64,000 nt of DNA from Pseudoalteromonas galatheae (GTDB lineage: Bacteria > Pseudomonadota > Gammaproteobacteria > Enterobacterales > Alteromonadaceae), in NCBI RefSeq assembly GCF_005886105.2, contig NZ_PNCO02000001.1:434001-498000 (forward strand), read 5' to 3'. This document shows positions 6,710-16,127 of the stretch, one piece after another. Numbering within the stretch: position 1 is the first letter of the stretch; each line of letters opens with the position of its first letter. The translations under genes and the position numbers were made by a program. The notes under the pieces were generated by a model. It made no database searches, was not told the origin of the DNA, and saw only the letters and a list, made by a program, of their open reading frames with translations.

Positions 6710-7444
6710 TTAAAGTGCTAAATCGCCAAATTGCAGCTGTAGTGCGCTCAGTACCGTTAGCGCTGCGGTTTCTGTACGAAGTACACGTGGGCCTAAACGG
6801 ACATCAACAAACCGCTGTTGAGCAGTGGCGTCTAGCTCTTCATCGGTAAAACCGCCTTCTGGTCCTACTAAAAAGCGGATCCCAGACTGAGTATACGGCA
6901 GTGTTTTTATTGAATGTTCTGCACGAGGATGTAGCGTAATTTTTAGCTCGTCGCTTTGCTGTGCAAGCCACTCAGACAACTCCATCGGCGGGTGAATTAC
7001 GGTGATGGTATTGCGCCCGGATTGCTCGGCTGCGGCAATTGCAATCTTTTGCCATTGCTGGTGTTTTTTTGCTAGACGCTCACCACTTAATTTAACGCCA
7101 CAGCGTGTGGTAAACAAAGGAGTAATTTCGCTCACACCCAGCTCTACCGACTTTTGAATAGTGAAGTCCATTTTATCGCCGCGAGAGATCCCTTGTCCAA
7201 GGTGTATGGCAAGTGGAGATTCTACATTTTTGTCTTCAAATGACTCAGGCACAGCAACGACTTTCTTTTTCCCAACTTCACTTAATTGACATAGGTATTC
7301 GCCGCCTTGCCCGTTGAACAGGCTGACTTTATCTTTGGTTGTCATTCTAAGTACTCGGCCTATGTGCCCAGCAGCGTCGTCATCTAAAGTAACTGGCACA
7401 CCAATGGCCAAAGGTGAGTTGTGATAAATGTGTGGAATACGCAT
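6710..7444 (-). CDS. rsmE: 16S rRNA (uracil1498-N3)-methyltransferase
   Basis: A 244-residue SPOUT-class methyltransferase. It has an N-terminal PUA-like RNA-binding part (GHIGRVLRMTTKDKVSLFNG) and a C-terminal trefoil-knot domain. The S-adenosylmethionine site is marked by FLVGPEGGFTDEELD and LGPRVLRTETAAL. It methylates U1498 of 16S rRNA in the assembled small subunit. The gene heads the rsmE-gshB-yqgE-ruvX group, with two less known genes upstream on the same strand. Confidence 0.95.
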   Translation of the reverse strand: MRIPHIYHNSPLAIGVPVTLDDDAAGHIGRVLRMTTKDKVSLFNGQGGEYLCQLSEVGKKKVVAVPESFEDKNVESPLAIHLGQGISRGDKMDFTIQKSVELGVSEITPLFTTRCGVKLSGERLAKKHQQWQKIAIAAAEQSGRNTITVIHPPMELSEWLAQQSDELKITLHPRAEHSIKTLPYTQSGIRFLVGPEGGFTDEELDATAQQRFVDVRLGPRVLRTETAALTVLSALQLQFGDLAL

Positions 7445-7513
7445 AATTCGATTATTCAGTTGCTGTTTTGTGGCAATGGTAAGCGCTTGTGCGCGGTTAG
7501 TCTATAGGCTCTA

Positions 7514-8011
7514 TTATCCCAGCACTTTAGCTTTACCACATAGTAACCCGGTGAGCTTGGCAAGCATCAAGTCAGGGTCGGGCAGGCCTGCGGTATCAGG
7601 ATGGCAGGATAAGTGATTGATAGTCGCTTGTGAATGTAGTTTAGTAACTTGAAAACCTTGCAAAGATTGTTCAATTAAAAACCGGAGTGGATGAAGGGAA
7701 TCAAAAATGAAGCGCTGCTCCTCGGTGGCTAAATGGTAGTCAAGAGAATAGAGCAGCACGGCATGAATGTTATGGTGACGATGCAAATAGCTCGCAAGTT
7801 CAGAAACGCTGATTTCATTGCTAAAGTCGCAATAGCAATAGTCTTTTATTTGTTCTTTAAACATCATCTTGAGCATTTGCTTAGTATTGTCACCTGCGAT
7901 AACTATGTTGCTGGCATGGTTAGCGCGCACATTTTGCAAATGTTCGACGAGTTCTTGGCTAAAATCCCAATTACTATCGACCAGTAAAAATCCATCACTT
8001 AAAACATTCAT
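7514..8011 (-). CDS. Conserved-looking protein of unknown function
   Basis: I do not recognise this 165-residue protein. It has no signal peptide or membrane segment. It alternates strands and helices (LSDGFLLVDSNW, NIVIAGDNTKQ, IHAVLLYSLDY), which suggests an alpha/beta Rossmann-like fold, and the C-terminal half includes HLSCHPDTAGLPDPD. It lies 11 bases after the DUF350-type membrane gene and about 70 bases before rsmE on the same strand, so it is probably co-transcribed with the membrane protein. Coding potential is supported by the clean frame, by spacing and by the lack of competing frames. No function is offered. Confidence 0.75.
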   Translation of the reverse strand: MNVLSDGFLLVDSNWDFSQELVEHLQNVRANHASNIVIAGDNTKQMLKMMFKEQIKDYCYCDFSNEISVSELASYLHRHHNIHAVLLYSLDYHLATEEQRFIFDSLHPLRFLIEQSLQGFQVTKLHSQATINHLSCHPDTAGLPDPDLMLAKLTGLLCGKAKVLG

Positions 8012-8022
8012 GCAGTATTGCG

Positions 8023-8916
8023 TTACACCGAAAACAAGTTAATAAGTAAATAGCCTATGGAGCAGAAAACCGCAAACTCCAAGCACGCTATGCCAACGTT
8101 ATCTTGGTGGTCTACCTCTAGACCAATATTGACCTTAGGTAAGGATAAGTGCAGTAACACGTAACTGCCGATGTAAAGGAAAAGCCACATTACACCGCAA
8201 TGCATGACAACTGAAAACAAGTTTTCTACCACTTTTGCTCCATGGTAGGGAGCGCTGTGCAGTCCCGCATACATGGCTAAGGAGAGACCGATAGATTTAC
8301 CCGCATAACGAATACCGATAGAAGTGTTTCTGAGATTAAAATTTTGCTGCAATGAAGCGCCTTGATTAAGCTTGGCAAAACGACTTTCTCTGATTTTACT
8401 ATCTAACGCGAAAAGCAGTTGCAATAGCATAAAGCCGAGGGCCACGACTAATAAATCACTCCAGCCTTTCGGATGCACCCAATGATATAAGCCGAGTACC
8501 AAAATGGTATTACCAAGTAACATGCCTGAGTCCACCATAGCAGCGCAGATATTTTGTTTTAAAATCGCTTCTTCTTCGTCAAACTGGTACAAAATCCATT
8601 TGCGATGTATCCATTGGCCAAAGTATACAAAGGCAATGATCAACCCAATATGCAAGGCAACTTGCAGAGGGTGTGTTTGTGCTCTCACCACGCCTAAATC
8701 ATTAAATAAGTAAGCAACACAAATACACAGCATCGTCACTTGACTGGCATAGCTGATCCCAAGTGCAAAGTTGTCACGTTGTGCGAGCTCATCATCAAGT
8801 AGATGATTGGCGCTACGTTGGATCATTAAGCGTAGCGATATCGTTAAACCGCAGACAATGGCAAAGCAAATCAAAATCGCTAAAAAGTTGATATTGTTTA
8901 AAGACAAGTAACTCAT
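8023..8916 (-). CDS. Tandem DUF350 (YjfL-type) inner-membrane protein
   Basis: A 297-residue protein with about eight hydrophobic segments. A short motif recurs four times at roughly even spacing: DNFALGISYASQVTM, QNICAAMVDSGMLLG, RNTSIGIRYAGKSIG and DNVGIACLEFAVFCS. This is the pattern of the DUF350/UPF0719 family, whose members carry repeated pairs of helices. The molecular function is unknown. DUF350 genes often neighbour ATP-grasp genes of the glutathionylspermidine-synthase type; here gshB is three genes downstream, which may be coincidence. It is followed after 11 bases by an unknown soluble protein and is divergent from glnE. Confidence 0.75.
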   Translation of the reverse strand: MSYLSLNNINFLAILICFAIVCGLTISLRLMIQRSANHLLDDELAQRDNFALGISYASQVTMLCICVAYLFNDLGVVRAQTHPLQVALHIGLIIAFVYFGQWIHRKWILYQFDEEEAILKQNICAAMVDSGMLLGNTILVLGLYHWVHPKGWSDLLVVALGFMLLQLLFALDSKIRESRFAKLNQGASLQQNFNLRNTSIGIRYAGKSIGLSLAMYAGLHSAPYHGAKVVENLFSVVMHCGVMWLFLYIGSYVLLHLSLPKVNIGLEVDHQDNVGIACLEFAVFCSIGYLLINLFSV

Positions 8917-8995
8917 ACTCGGTGTAAGGTTGTGTTTTAGATAGAGTTACTATAACACTGCTCACAAAGAGAGCCAGTCTACCGGGGAGTTTTTT

Positions 8996-11794
8996 ATGTC
9001 GGAATTGTTTGTTCAAGCAGCGCTAAATACGCTTGCGCAAGAGCGGTACCAAATGATTTATGGTGACGCGCCGATGGAGCCCAAACTGGCACGGTTGCTG
9101 GCGCTAAGTGATTTTGCCGAGCGTACACTTGCACGATTTCCTGAGTGGGGAGCTTGGCTGCTTGATGATACACAGATGCAAATGCGCGACTGTCCTGATG
9201 TGTTTGACTTTTCCGCGCCATTGATTGAAGAAAAGCAAGCTTGGCAGCAACTGCGTCACTATCGATTAAAGTATTGGCTTAAAGTGATGTGGCTGGATTT
9301 GGTCGCAGGCAATGAGATTGATGACAGTATCCGCTACGTCTCGCAGTTGTCCGATACCTTGATTTCAAACGCTTATCAATGGGCATACTTAAGCGTAGAA
9401 GCACAATCATCAGGCTCACCAAAAGATGAAGATGGTAGCCCGATACCCATGACGGTATTAGGCATGGGGAAGCTTGGCGGTAAGGAGCTGAATTTTTCCT
9501 CTGATATCGATTTGATCTTTGCCTATCCAAGAAGCGTCGATACATCCGGTGGTCGGCGTAGTGTTGAGGCGCAAGTTTTTTACACTCGAGTGGCACAAAA
9601 ACTTATTTCGGCGTTAAATCAAGTCACGATTGATGGTCAGGTATTCAGAGTCGATATGCGTTTAAGACCATTTGGAGATAGTGGTCCTTTGGTGATGAGT
9701 TATGCCGCAATGGAAGATTATTACCAAGATCAAGGTCGCGAATGGGAGCGCTATGCGATGTTAAAGGCGCGGCCAATTGGCGAGCCATCGCCGTATTGGC
9801 AGGAGTTTTACGACCTAATTCGGCCGTTCGTTTATCGCCGCTATATCGACTTTTCTGTGATAGATTCACTGCGAAAGATGAAAAACATGATTGCCCAAGA
9901 AGTGAGACGCAAAGGCTTAACGAATAACATTAAGCTGGGCGCGGGTGGCATTCGAGAAGTAGAGTTTATCGTGCAGGCTTTGCAACTGATACGCGGCGGT
10001 CGCGAAACGCCATTACAAACCCCTTCATTGTTACAGGCATTAGAAGAGCTTGAAGCGCTTGAGATTGTCCCTGTCGAGGTCAAAAATCGTCTGCATGAGA
10101 ACTATTTAGTGCTGCGTAAAGTTGAGCAATACCTTCAAGCATTTGACGACAAACAAACGCAAACTTTACCCGATAACAACATAGACTGTCTGCGTCTGAG
10201 CCACTTATTGCAATGTAACGATTACGCTGAAGTAGAGCAAATGCTAAAGGTTGTGACGCAGCATATTCGAGCTGAGTTTAGTCAAGTCATTGGTGAACCG
10301 CCTGAAGAAGAATTAGATGAAGACGATAGCGCGGTTTATGCGTGGCAAACGGGAGAAATCGCGCAGCTGGGCCAGTGCCGAGCTGCACCGTGTTTTGATA
10401 CATGGCAAACTGACTTGATGGAGTTTAAGCAAGGGCTAAGTAAAAAGCAGGCGGGCACTCGTGGTCGCGATATTCTCGATAAGTTAATGCCTGCTTTATT
10501 ACGAGAGCTCAGTAAACAAAACATGGAGCCTGCGCTCGCTCGCGTGCTCAGTGTGATCAATAAAGTGGCGTCTCGTACAGCCTATTTGGAGCTACTGTAT
10601 GAAAATCACGGTGCGTTGACTCAACTTATCAAGCTTTGTTGTCATAGCGCGTGGATTGCTGAGCATATAGCTAAATATCCAATTCTCCTTGATGAACTTA
10701 TTGATCCGCAAACTCTTTATAAACCTTTGCCATTAACGGCCTATAAAAATGAGATCCAGCAAGCATTTTTGCGTATAGATGAACAAGATGTCGAGCTACA
10801 GATGGAAGCGCTGCGACAATTTAAACAAACGCATCAGCTAAAAGTTGCGGCTGCAGATGCCACAGGCGTGTTGGATATTATGAAGGTGAGCGATCATCTA
10901 ACTGCGCTTGCTGAGGCGATTATTGCAAAGGCCGTTGATATTGCTTGGGGGCATATGGTGGCGCGTTTTGGTGCGCCTGAAGGTGCAACAATAGAAGAAA
11001 AAGGCTTTGCTGTAATAGCGTATGGCAAGGCGGGGGGATATGAACTCGGTTACAACTCAGATCTAGACTTAGTGTTTGTGCATAATCGTGACGGCGAAAG
11101 TCAAACTCAGGGTGATAAACCTATCTCTTCAAGACAGTTTTATATGAAGCTGGCACAGCGCTTAATGCATTTGTTCAATACCAAAACGCTCTCTGGCATG
11201 CTTTACGAATTAGACACTCGACTTCGCCCTGAAGGAAATTCGGGCTTACTCGCTATCAACCTCGAAAGTTTTTATCAATATCAGTTAGAGCAAGCTTGGA
11301 CTTGGGAGCATCAGGCGCTAGTGAGAGCTCGTATGGTGTTAGGTGAGTCGAAAATGGCCACACGATTTGATGAAATACGTCATGCAATACTAATGCAGCA
11401 GCGAGACGTGCCTAAATTAGCGGAAGATGTTCGCAATATGCGTGAAAAAATGCGAGCTCACCTAAATCAAGATAGTGTCAGTCATTTTGACTTAAAGCAG
11501 GGGAGCGGTGGCATGACGGATATTGAATTTATCAGTCAGTACATTGTTTTACGATATAGCAGTCAGTATCCAGCACTTTGTTCTTATCCAGATAATATTC
11601 GTATTTTGGAGCAAGCGGGTGAAGTTGAAGTGATTGATGGTGATGAAATGAAGCATTTAATCTCTGCATATTGTTTGTTTAGAGATCAATACCATTTTAA
11701 TAGCTTAAATCAATTAGGTAGAGTTGTGGAGCGTGAAGCATTTGACCAACACGCTCAACAAGTCGTTCAAATTTGGCAGCGGGTACTGGCTTAA
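8996..11794 (+). CDS. glnE: Bifunctional glutamine synthetase adenylyltransferase/deadenylylase
   Basis: A 932-residue protein close to the usual length of about 945. It has two nucleotidyltransferase domains. The N-terminal removase half has GMGKLGGKELNFSSDIDLIF (around residues 155-175) and the C-terminal adenylylase half has AYGKAGGYELGYNSDLDLVF, each giving a DxD metal pair. Between and after them are the linker domains, with GAGGIREVEFIVQ and GSGGMTDIEFISQ. GlnE adjusts glutamine synthetase activity to nitrogen status under control of PII proteins. A GGGGAG ribosome site precedes the start. The last four bases overlap the convergent TcpQ-domain gene. Confidence 0.96.
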   Translation: MSELFVQAALNTLAQERYQMIYGDAPMEPKLARLLALSDFAERTLARFPEWGAWLLDDTQMQMRDCPDVFDFSAPLIEEKQAWQQLRHYRLKYWLKVMWLDLVAGNEIDDSIRYVSQLSDTLISNAYQWAYLSVEAQSSGSPKDEDGSPIPMTVLGMGKLGGKELNFSSDIDLIFAYPRSVDTSGGRRSVEAQVFYTRVAQKLISALNQVTIDGQVFRVDMRLRPFGDSGPLVMSYAAMEDYYQDQGREWERYAMLKARPIGEPSPYWQEFYDLIRPFVYRRYIDFSVIDSLRKMKNMIAQEVRRKGLTNNIKLGAGGIREVEFIVQALQLIRGGRETPLQTPSLLQALEELEALEIVPVEVKNRLHENYLVLRKVEQYLQAFDDKQTQTLPDNNIDCLRLSHLLQCNDYAEVEQMLKVVTQHIRAEFSQVIGEPPEEELDEDDSAVYAWQTGEIAQLGQCRAAPCFDTWQTDLMEFKQGLSKKQAGTRGRDILDKLMPALLRELSKQNMEPALARVLSVINKVASRTAYLELLYENHGALTQLIKLCCHSAWIAEHIAKYPILLDELIDPQTLYKPLPLTAYKNEIQQAFLRIDEQDVELQMEALRQFKQTHQLKVAAADATGVLDIMKVSDHLTALAEAIIAKAVDIAWGHMVARFGAPEGATIEEKGFAVIAYGKAGGYELGYNSDLDLVFVHNRDGESQTQGDKPISSRQFYMKLAQRLMHLFNTKTLSGMLYELDTRLRPEGNSGLLAINLESFYQYQLEQAWTWEHQALVRARMVLGESKMATRFDEIRHAILMQQRDVPKLAEDVRNMREKMRAHLNQDSVSHFDLKQGSGGMTDIEFISQYIVLRYSSQYPALCSYPDNIRILEQAGEVEVIDGDEMKHLISAYCLFRDQYHFNSLNQLGRVVEREAFDQHAQQVVQIWQRVLA

Positions 11795-12399
11795 CCCGCT
11801 AGCTTACGGCAGTTTTCACGTACATAGATTGGTGGGTTTTCGGTGATAACCGCGGCGCGCTCTCGCGGACAGAAAAAAGTATAGACTTGAAATTCAAAGT
11901 CGTCGTTTATCGCCGTTCCAACTTGGTAAAGAGCCGTAATAAAGTCAGTATCAAGGCGGAAATTATATTTCACCACGTAATCACGCTCTAGATACCAAAA
12001 TAGTTCCACACCTTCTTCTTTGGCTTGCTTGGTAAGCACATCTTTTAAGGTGTCGCCTGTATCAAAGCGTCTTGGTTGCTTTTCACCGGTCCATTTAGGA
12101 TTAGATGGCTTAACAGCAAGTGCCCTTTGCGCCAGTGCATCATCAAGAGGATAGGTCGGTTTCCCGAGTGTGATAACGTACTTTTCACGATCAGTATCAC
12201 GATTGCTCATGCTATTTCTAAAGCTTTCGTAAAATTGCGACAGGCCTTGCGCTGCAACATTGGTGGTCTCCCTAAAGTTCATATCTTTAGAAGCACCAAA
12301 AAGGAAATAGTAGGCAGCCCAAATGAGTAACACACCTAGTGATAGGTGTTTAGTCCAAAACCAGATTGACGATAATTTATTTTTTTTCTTCTTAGCCAT
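11791..12399 (-). CDS. TcpQ-domain membrane-anchored protein
   Basis: A 202-residue protein with a lysine-rich N-terminus, one membrane helix at about residues 17-33 and a periplasmic C-terminal domain. Residues 110-160 (FDTGDTLKDVLTKQAKEEGV, then WYLERDYVV and a FxLDTDFITALYQVG stretch) match the TcpQ/PilL-type domain, found with pilus or secretion components and probably peptidoglycan- or secretin-associated. No pilus genes are nearby, so its role here is unclear. It overlaps the end of glnE by 4 bases tail to tail and follows the lipid A acyltransferase gene on the same strand by 26 bases. Confidence 0.75.
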   Translation of the reverse strand: MAKKKKNKLSSIWFWTKHLSLGVLLIWAAYYFLFGASKDMNFRETTNVAAQGLSQFYESFRNSMSNRDTDREKYVITLGKPTYPLDDALAQRALAVKPSNPKWTGEKQPRRFDTGDTLKDVLTKQAKEEGVELFWYLERDYVVKYNFRLDTDFITALYQVGTAINDDFEFQVYTFFCPRERAAVITENPPIYVRENCRKLAG

Positions 12400-12425
12400 T
12401 TCAAACTACTCCAAGACTCTAAGCC

Positions 12426-13349
12426 CTAATAAAACGAAGGTGCCTTTTCATCAGGTCGCGTTTTAAAGCGACGATGTACCCACATGTATTGATCCGGCGC
12501 ACAATTGATTGCTTGCTCCATTCTCTCGTTGACGCGAGTAACATCCGCAAGATTATTGCCACTTGGGAATGATTCTAAAATAGGTTGTATATCTAAATGA
12601 TACATCCCTTTTGCGTCTCTCGTACAGTGTAAGCTTAAAGTCTCAGCCTTTTTGCTTGCAGAAAATAATAAAGTACCAGTTGTTGTCGCTGCATCAGGGA
12701 CCGCAAAGAAAGGTGCGAACTCACAGCGCTTGCGGCCATAATCTTGATCTGGCAAGTAATAACAAACGCGTTTGCTTGAGAGTGTTTTCAATAACCCTTT
12801 GACGTCTCGCTTGGTGACTAAGTACTCATTTGAGCGTAGTCGCCCACGGGTCATAAAAAACTCCATAAGTGGGTTATTGTGTGGGCGATAGAAGCCAACA
12901 CCTTGCATTTTAGTGCCTAGCACTCGGCTGGCCATCTCAAGGTGCAACATATGGGGAACCAGCATAAGTACCCCTTTTCCTTGCTTTTGCACGGCTTCAA
13001 TATGTTCTAGCCCTTTAATCGAGCCTACCACTTGATTGATGCGCCACTGTGGCCACCACCATGCCATCCCCGTTTCAAGTGTTGCTATGCCGGTATTTTC
13101 CATGTTTTTTAGTAGCATAGCTTTGTGTTCTGATTCACTTAGGTGGGGAAAGCAAAGTTTCAAATTGACATCAGCAATATGACGGCGACGCTTCATATAT
13201 TTATGGACCAGACGTCCAAGGCCTCTACCCAGTGCAAATTGAACACTTTGCGGGAGCCATGAGATTAAATACAGGGCGAAAACACCAAGCCAAGTCAGCC
13301 AAAATTTAGGTGCTAAGAATGACCATTTGAAAGGTGAGTGAGTAACCAA
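12426..13349 (-). CDS. Lipid A late acyltransferase, LpxL/LpxM family
   Basis: A 307-residue inner-membrane acyltransferase with an N-terminal hydrophobic anchor (residues 10-32) and the catalytic HxxxxE motif in LVPHMLHLEMA. A downstream segment with YYLPDQDYGRKR and FFAVPDAATTTGT is typical of the family. These enzymes transfer a lauroyl or myristoyl chain from ACP to Kdo2-lipid IVA or its monoacyl form. Family details do not let me choose between LpxL and LpxM. The gene follows tolC on the same strand, separated by a terminator, and is followed by the TcpQ-domain gene. Confidence 0.9.
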   Translation of the reverse strand: MVTHSPFKWSFLAPKFWLTWLGVFALYLISWLPQSVQFALGRGLGRLVHKYMKRRRHIADVNLKLCFPHLSESEHKAMLLKNMENTGIATLETGMAWWWPQWRINQVVGSIKGLEHIEAVQKQGKGVLMLVPHMLHLEMASRVLGTKMQGVGFYRPHNNPLMEFFMTRGRLRSNEYLVTKRDVKGLLKTLSSKRVCYYLPDQDYGRKRCEFAPFFAVPDAATTTGTLLFSASKKAETLSLHCTRDAKGMYHLDIQPILESFPSGNNLADVTRVNERMEQAINCAPDQYMWVHRRFKTRPDEKAPSFY

Positions 13350-13410
13350 AGTAATATACCTAAGACTTAATTTAAGCGGCTAGTTTATCTATATTGCTGT
13401 AAAAATACAA

Positions 13411-13432
13411 AAAGCCAGCATAGCTGGCCTTT
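13411..13432 (-). terminator. tolC terminator
   Basis: On the minus strand the core GCCAGC/GCTGGC stem with a 3-base loop is followed by TTTTTG. It lies just beyond the tolC stop codon. Confidence 0.75.
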
Positions 13433-13454
13433 TCAGAGGTGATAATCGAAGTAC

Positions 13455-14801
13455 TTAGCCTTCAATCAAACCTTGGTTGATTGCTTCAAGGTCGGCACGA
13501 GATAGCGTACCTGCAGCTTGCTTTAAACGTAGCGATGATAGTACATAGCGATAACGAATATCAGCAAGGTTACGCTTCGCGTTATAAAGGTTTTGTGTGC
13601 TGACCAGTACGTCCACGATGGTACGAGTACCTACATCAAAACCAGCTTCCGTTGCTTGCAACGCACTTTCTGCAGAAACAACTGCTTGCTCTAGCGCACG
13701 GTAAGTTGCAACGTCAGACACCACTTGGTTATAAGACGTGATCACTGAGCGCGTCATGTTACGCATTGCCGCTTCCATATCTTCGCTGCTAGCAACAAAG
13801 TTTGCACGAGCTTGATCGGTTGCTGCAACCGTACGACCACCTGTGTAAATTGGTACGTCTAACGTTAAACCTACTGAAGTTCTGTCACTACGTGGTGCGT
13901 GTTGTCTACCTGCACTGTCAGCTAATGAATCAGAATAAGTAGCGTTTAAGTTTAGTGTTGGGTAGTGTCCAGCTTGAGCCAAATCAATTTGATCTTTGGC
14001 GATGTCTACCGCAGATTTTGCAACTTGAAGATCTAGGTTCTTCGCTTTTGCAATCTCGATAAAATCGCTCGTATTTTGCGTAGGCTTTACCGTTGAGAAG
14101 GTTTCAGTATTCAACTTATCTAGTTTAGCGTGATACTTACCCGTAATTGTACGTAATGTTTCACGTGCCGTTTCAACAGCATTACCCGCTATAATTTCGT
14201 CAGCAACTGCACGGTCAAATTGCGCTCTTGCTTCATGCACGTCTGTAATTGCAGTCAGACCTACTTCGTAGCGCTGTTTTGTCTGCTCTAGTTGACGTTC
14301 AATAGCACGCTTCTCTGCTTGTACAAATTCTAAGCTATCTAATGCGCTTAGCACATTAAAATAGCCTTCAGCGATACGGACGATCAAAGTCTGCTTTTGC
14401 TGCTCATATTGAGTCGATGCTTGCATTGCACGTTTTTCAGCGATCGATAGCCCCTGCCAAGATGCCATATTAAAAATGGTTTGGTTTAGGGAAATTGAAC
14501 GTTGAAAAGTATCTGTGTCAGACTCATGTAATGTATAACCTGTGCCGTCATGTTGCTCGCTCAACGCACCTTCTGACGTGACATCGGTATAGCTCATTTG
14601 AAAGCCAAGCTGAGGTAGTAATACACCTAACGCTTGGTCTTGAGCATATTTTTGCGCATCAGCCTGCGCTTTAGCTTTTAATACGGTAGGATCGTTAGCA
14701 GTTGCAATGTCGTATACTTGCAGTAGGTCTTCCGCGTGGGACAGGCTGCTTGAAAGTGCGCACGACAACCCAACGACTAATGATAGTAGAGTTTTTTTCA
14801 T
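13455..14801 (-). CDS. tolC: TolC family outer-membrane channel
   Basis: A 448-residue outer-membrane efflux and type I secretion duct. A signal peptide (MKKTLLSLVVGLSCALSSSLSHA) precedes two outer-membrane efflux repeats of long helices and short beta segments. Typical pieces are LLQVYDIATANDPTVLKAKA near the start, SLNQTIFN, the repeat-related LTLDVPIYTGG, and VGTRTIVDVLVSTQNLYNAK near the end. It partners tripartite efflux pumps and type I exporters, none of which is nearby, as is usual for the housekeeping TolC. It is divergent from nudF with a 247-base shared upstream region, the same arrangement as tolC-nudF in E. coli. Confidence 0.94.
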   Translation of the reverse strand: MKKTLLSLVVGLSCALSSSLSHAEDLLQVYDIATANDPTVLKAKAQADAQKYAQDQALGVLLPQLGFQMSYTDVTSEGALSEQHDGTGYTLHESDTDTFQRSISLNQTIFNMASWQGLSIAEKRAMQASTQYEQQKQTLIVRIAEGYFNVLSALDSLEFVQAEKRAIERQLEQTKQRYEVGLTAITDVHEARAQFDRAVADEIIAGNAVETARETLRTITGKYHAKLDKLNTETFSTVKPTQNTSDFIEIAKAKNLDLQVAKSAVDIAKDQIDLAQAGHYPTLNLNATYSDSLADSAGRQHAPRSDRTSVGLTLDVPIYTGGRTVAATDQARANFVASSEDMEAAMRNMTRSVITSYNQVVSDVATYRALEQAVVSAESALQATEAGFDVGTRTIVDVLVSTQNLYNAKRNLADIRYRYVLSSLRLKQAAGTLSRADLEAINQGLIEG

Positions 14802-15048
14802 TTTTCGCTCAGTCCTTAGACAATTTTTATACTGTCAGCATGTTACCCTGTTTTTGCGGCCCAATTAAAGACCCAATGCGTAAATCATCGCCAACAAGTG
14901 TAACAGAATATATTAATACCACTTGGGTATTGTAAAGTGGAAAAAGTTAAAGGTAAACGACTTCGTTTACTTATTCAGGCATGACCCTAATATAAGGGTG
15001 ATTGGTTAGCTTTTAAACCATTGCTGTAAAAAAATGCAGGATTATTTT

Positions 15049-15660
15049 ATGAAACCTTTGAGTCAGTTCAGTAAAGTCGATGTCACTGTTTCTTCAATCG
15101 AAACAATCTTCAATGGCTTTTTTACCATTCACAAGTACCAGTTTACCCATGCACTATTTAATGGTGGGGTATCAGAGCTTATAACACGCGAGATCTTAGA
15201 ACGCGGTCATGCAGTTGCAATACTGCCGTACGATCCTATTACTGATAGCGTGCTGCTTATTGAACAAGTTCGAATAGGGGCGTTGGCTTCAAAAAGTTCC
15301 CCTTGGCTTTTGGAATGTATTGCAGGTATGGCTGAAGGGAGCGAAGATTATGAGTTTGTTGCGAGAAAGGAAGCCAAAGAAGAAGCTGGACTTGAGCTTG
15401 ATAAGCTCATTTATATGCGCTCTTATTTATCAAGCCCTGGTGGTACAACAGAGCGACTATATTTGTATTTAGCGCTTGCTGATTTATCTGAAGCGGGTGG
15501 AGTCTATGGGCTGGCTGAAGAAGGTGAAGATATCAAAGTGCATGTAATGCCATTTGATGAAGCCCTCGCGCGCCTTGATAATGAGGAAATCGATAACGCT
15601 GCCACTGTAATTAGTCTACAATGGTTGGCATTAAATAAAGCGCGGATAGAAGCAGTTTAG
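15049..15660 (+). CDS. nudF: ADP-ribose pyrophosphatase (Nudix)
   Basis: A 203-residue Nudix hydrolase. The Nudix box runs from GMAEGSEDYEFVARKEAKEE through AGLEL, with the catalytic glutamates in the helix. SPGGTTERLYLY and HVMPFDEAL resemble E. coli NudF, which cleaves ADP-ribose to AMP and ribose-5-phosphate. The ATG at 15049 is preferred over 15034 because CAGGA lies 7 bases before it, whereas the earlier ATG has no ribosome site. It is the first of five genes in the conserved order nudF-DUF1249-cpdA-yqiA-parE. Confidence 0.93.
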   Translation: MKPLSQFSKVDVTVSSIETIFNGFFTIHKYQFTHALFNGGVSELITREILERGHAVAILPYDPITDSVLLIEQVRIGALASKSSPWLLECIAGMAEGSEDYEFVARKEAKEEAGLELDKLIYMRSYLSSPGGTTERLYLYLALADLSEAGGVYGLAEEGEDIKVHVMPFDEALARLDNEEIDNAATVISLQWLALNKARIEAV

Positions 15661-15671
15661 GAGTCGTATTT

Positions 15672-16127
15672 TTGTCACAAGTGCTGAGCTCAAAGCAGTA
15701 TATTCAATCTCTGCCCCGTTATATCACACTGTGCGAACGTAATTATTTACGGGCGCTAAAATTGCTACCTGAAGAAGTGGTCGGCGAAAGCCGAGTGATT
15801 GACTTAGCGTCTGCACGCTACTGTTTGAGCGTAGCTGGGGTCAGTAAATACACAACGGACGTTCACATCGAGCAAATGGCGACGATAAGCGCCCATTTAC
15901 CACACTTTTCGTTGTCCGTGCGCCTTTATCATGATGCTAAAGTGGCCGAAGTTATTCACCGTGATTATCATCGCCGAATAAAGCCATCCTATGGTTACCC
16001 AAATCCAGATATGCATCAAAAAGATGAAAAATATCAAATTAATGCGTTTTTAGCTGATTGGCTTATGGTGTGCTTAGAAAAAGGCCGCGTACATTTAAAC
16101 TGGGATGTTAACAATGGCTTGGTTTGA
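15672..16127 (+). CDS. yqiB: DUF1249 family protein (YqiB)
   Basis: A 151-residue soluble protein of the YqiB family, recognised from YLRALKLLP near the start, HYHDAKVAEV-like text in the middle (LYHDAKVAEVIH) and YPNPDMHQKDEKYQIN before a tryptophan-containing C-terminus. Its function is not established. The start is a TTG with AGGAG 8 bases upstream, embedded in the nudF stop region; an in-frame GTG lies three codons later. The constant location between nudF and cpdA suggests co-expression with nucleotide-metabolism genes. Confidence 0.88.
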   Translation: MSQVLSSKQYIQSLPRYITLCERNYLRALKLLPEEVVGESRVIDLASARYCLSVAGVSKYTTDVHIEQMATISAHLPHFSLSVRLYHDAKVAEVIHRDYHRRIKPSYGYPNPDMHQKDEKYQINAFLADWLMVCLEKGRVHLNWDVNNGLV

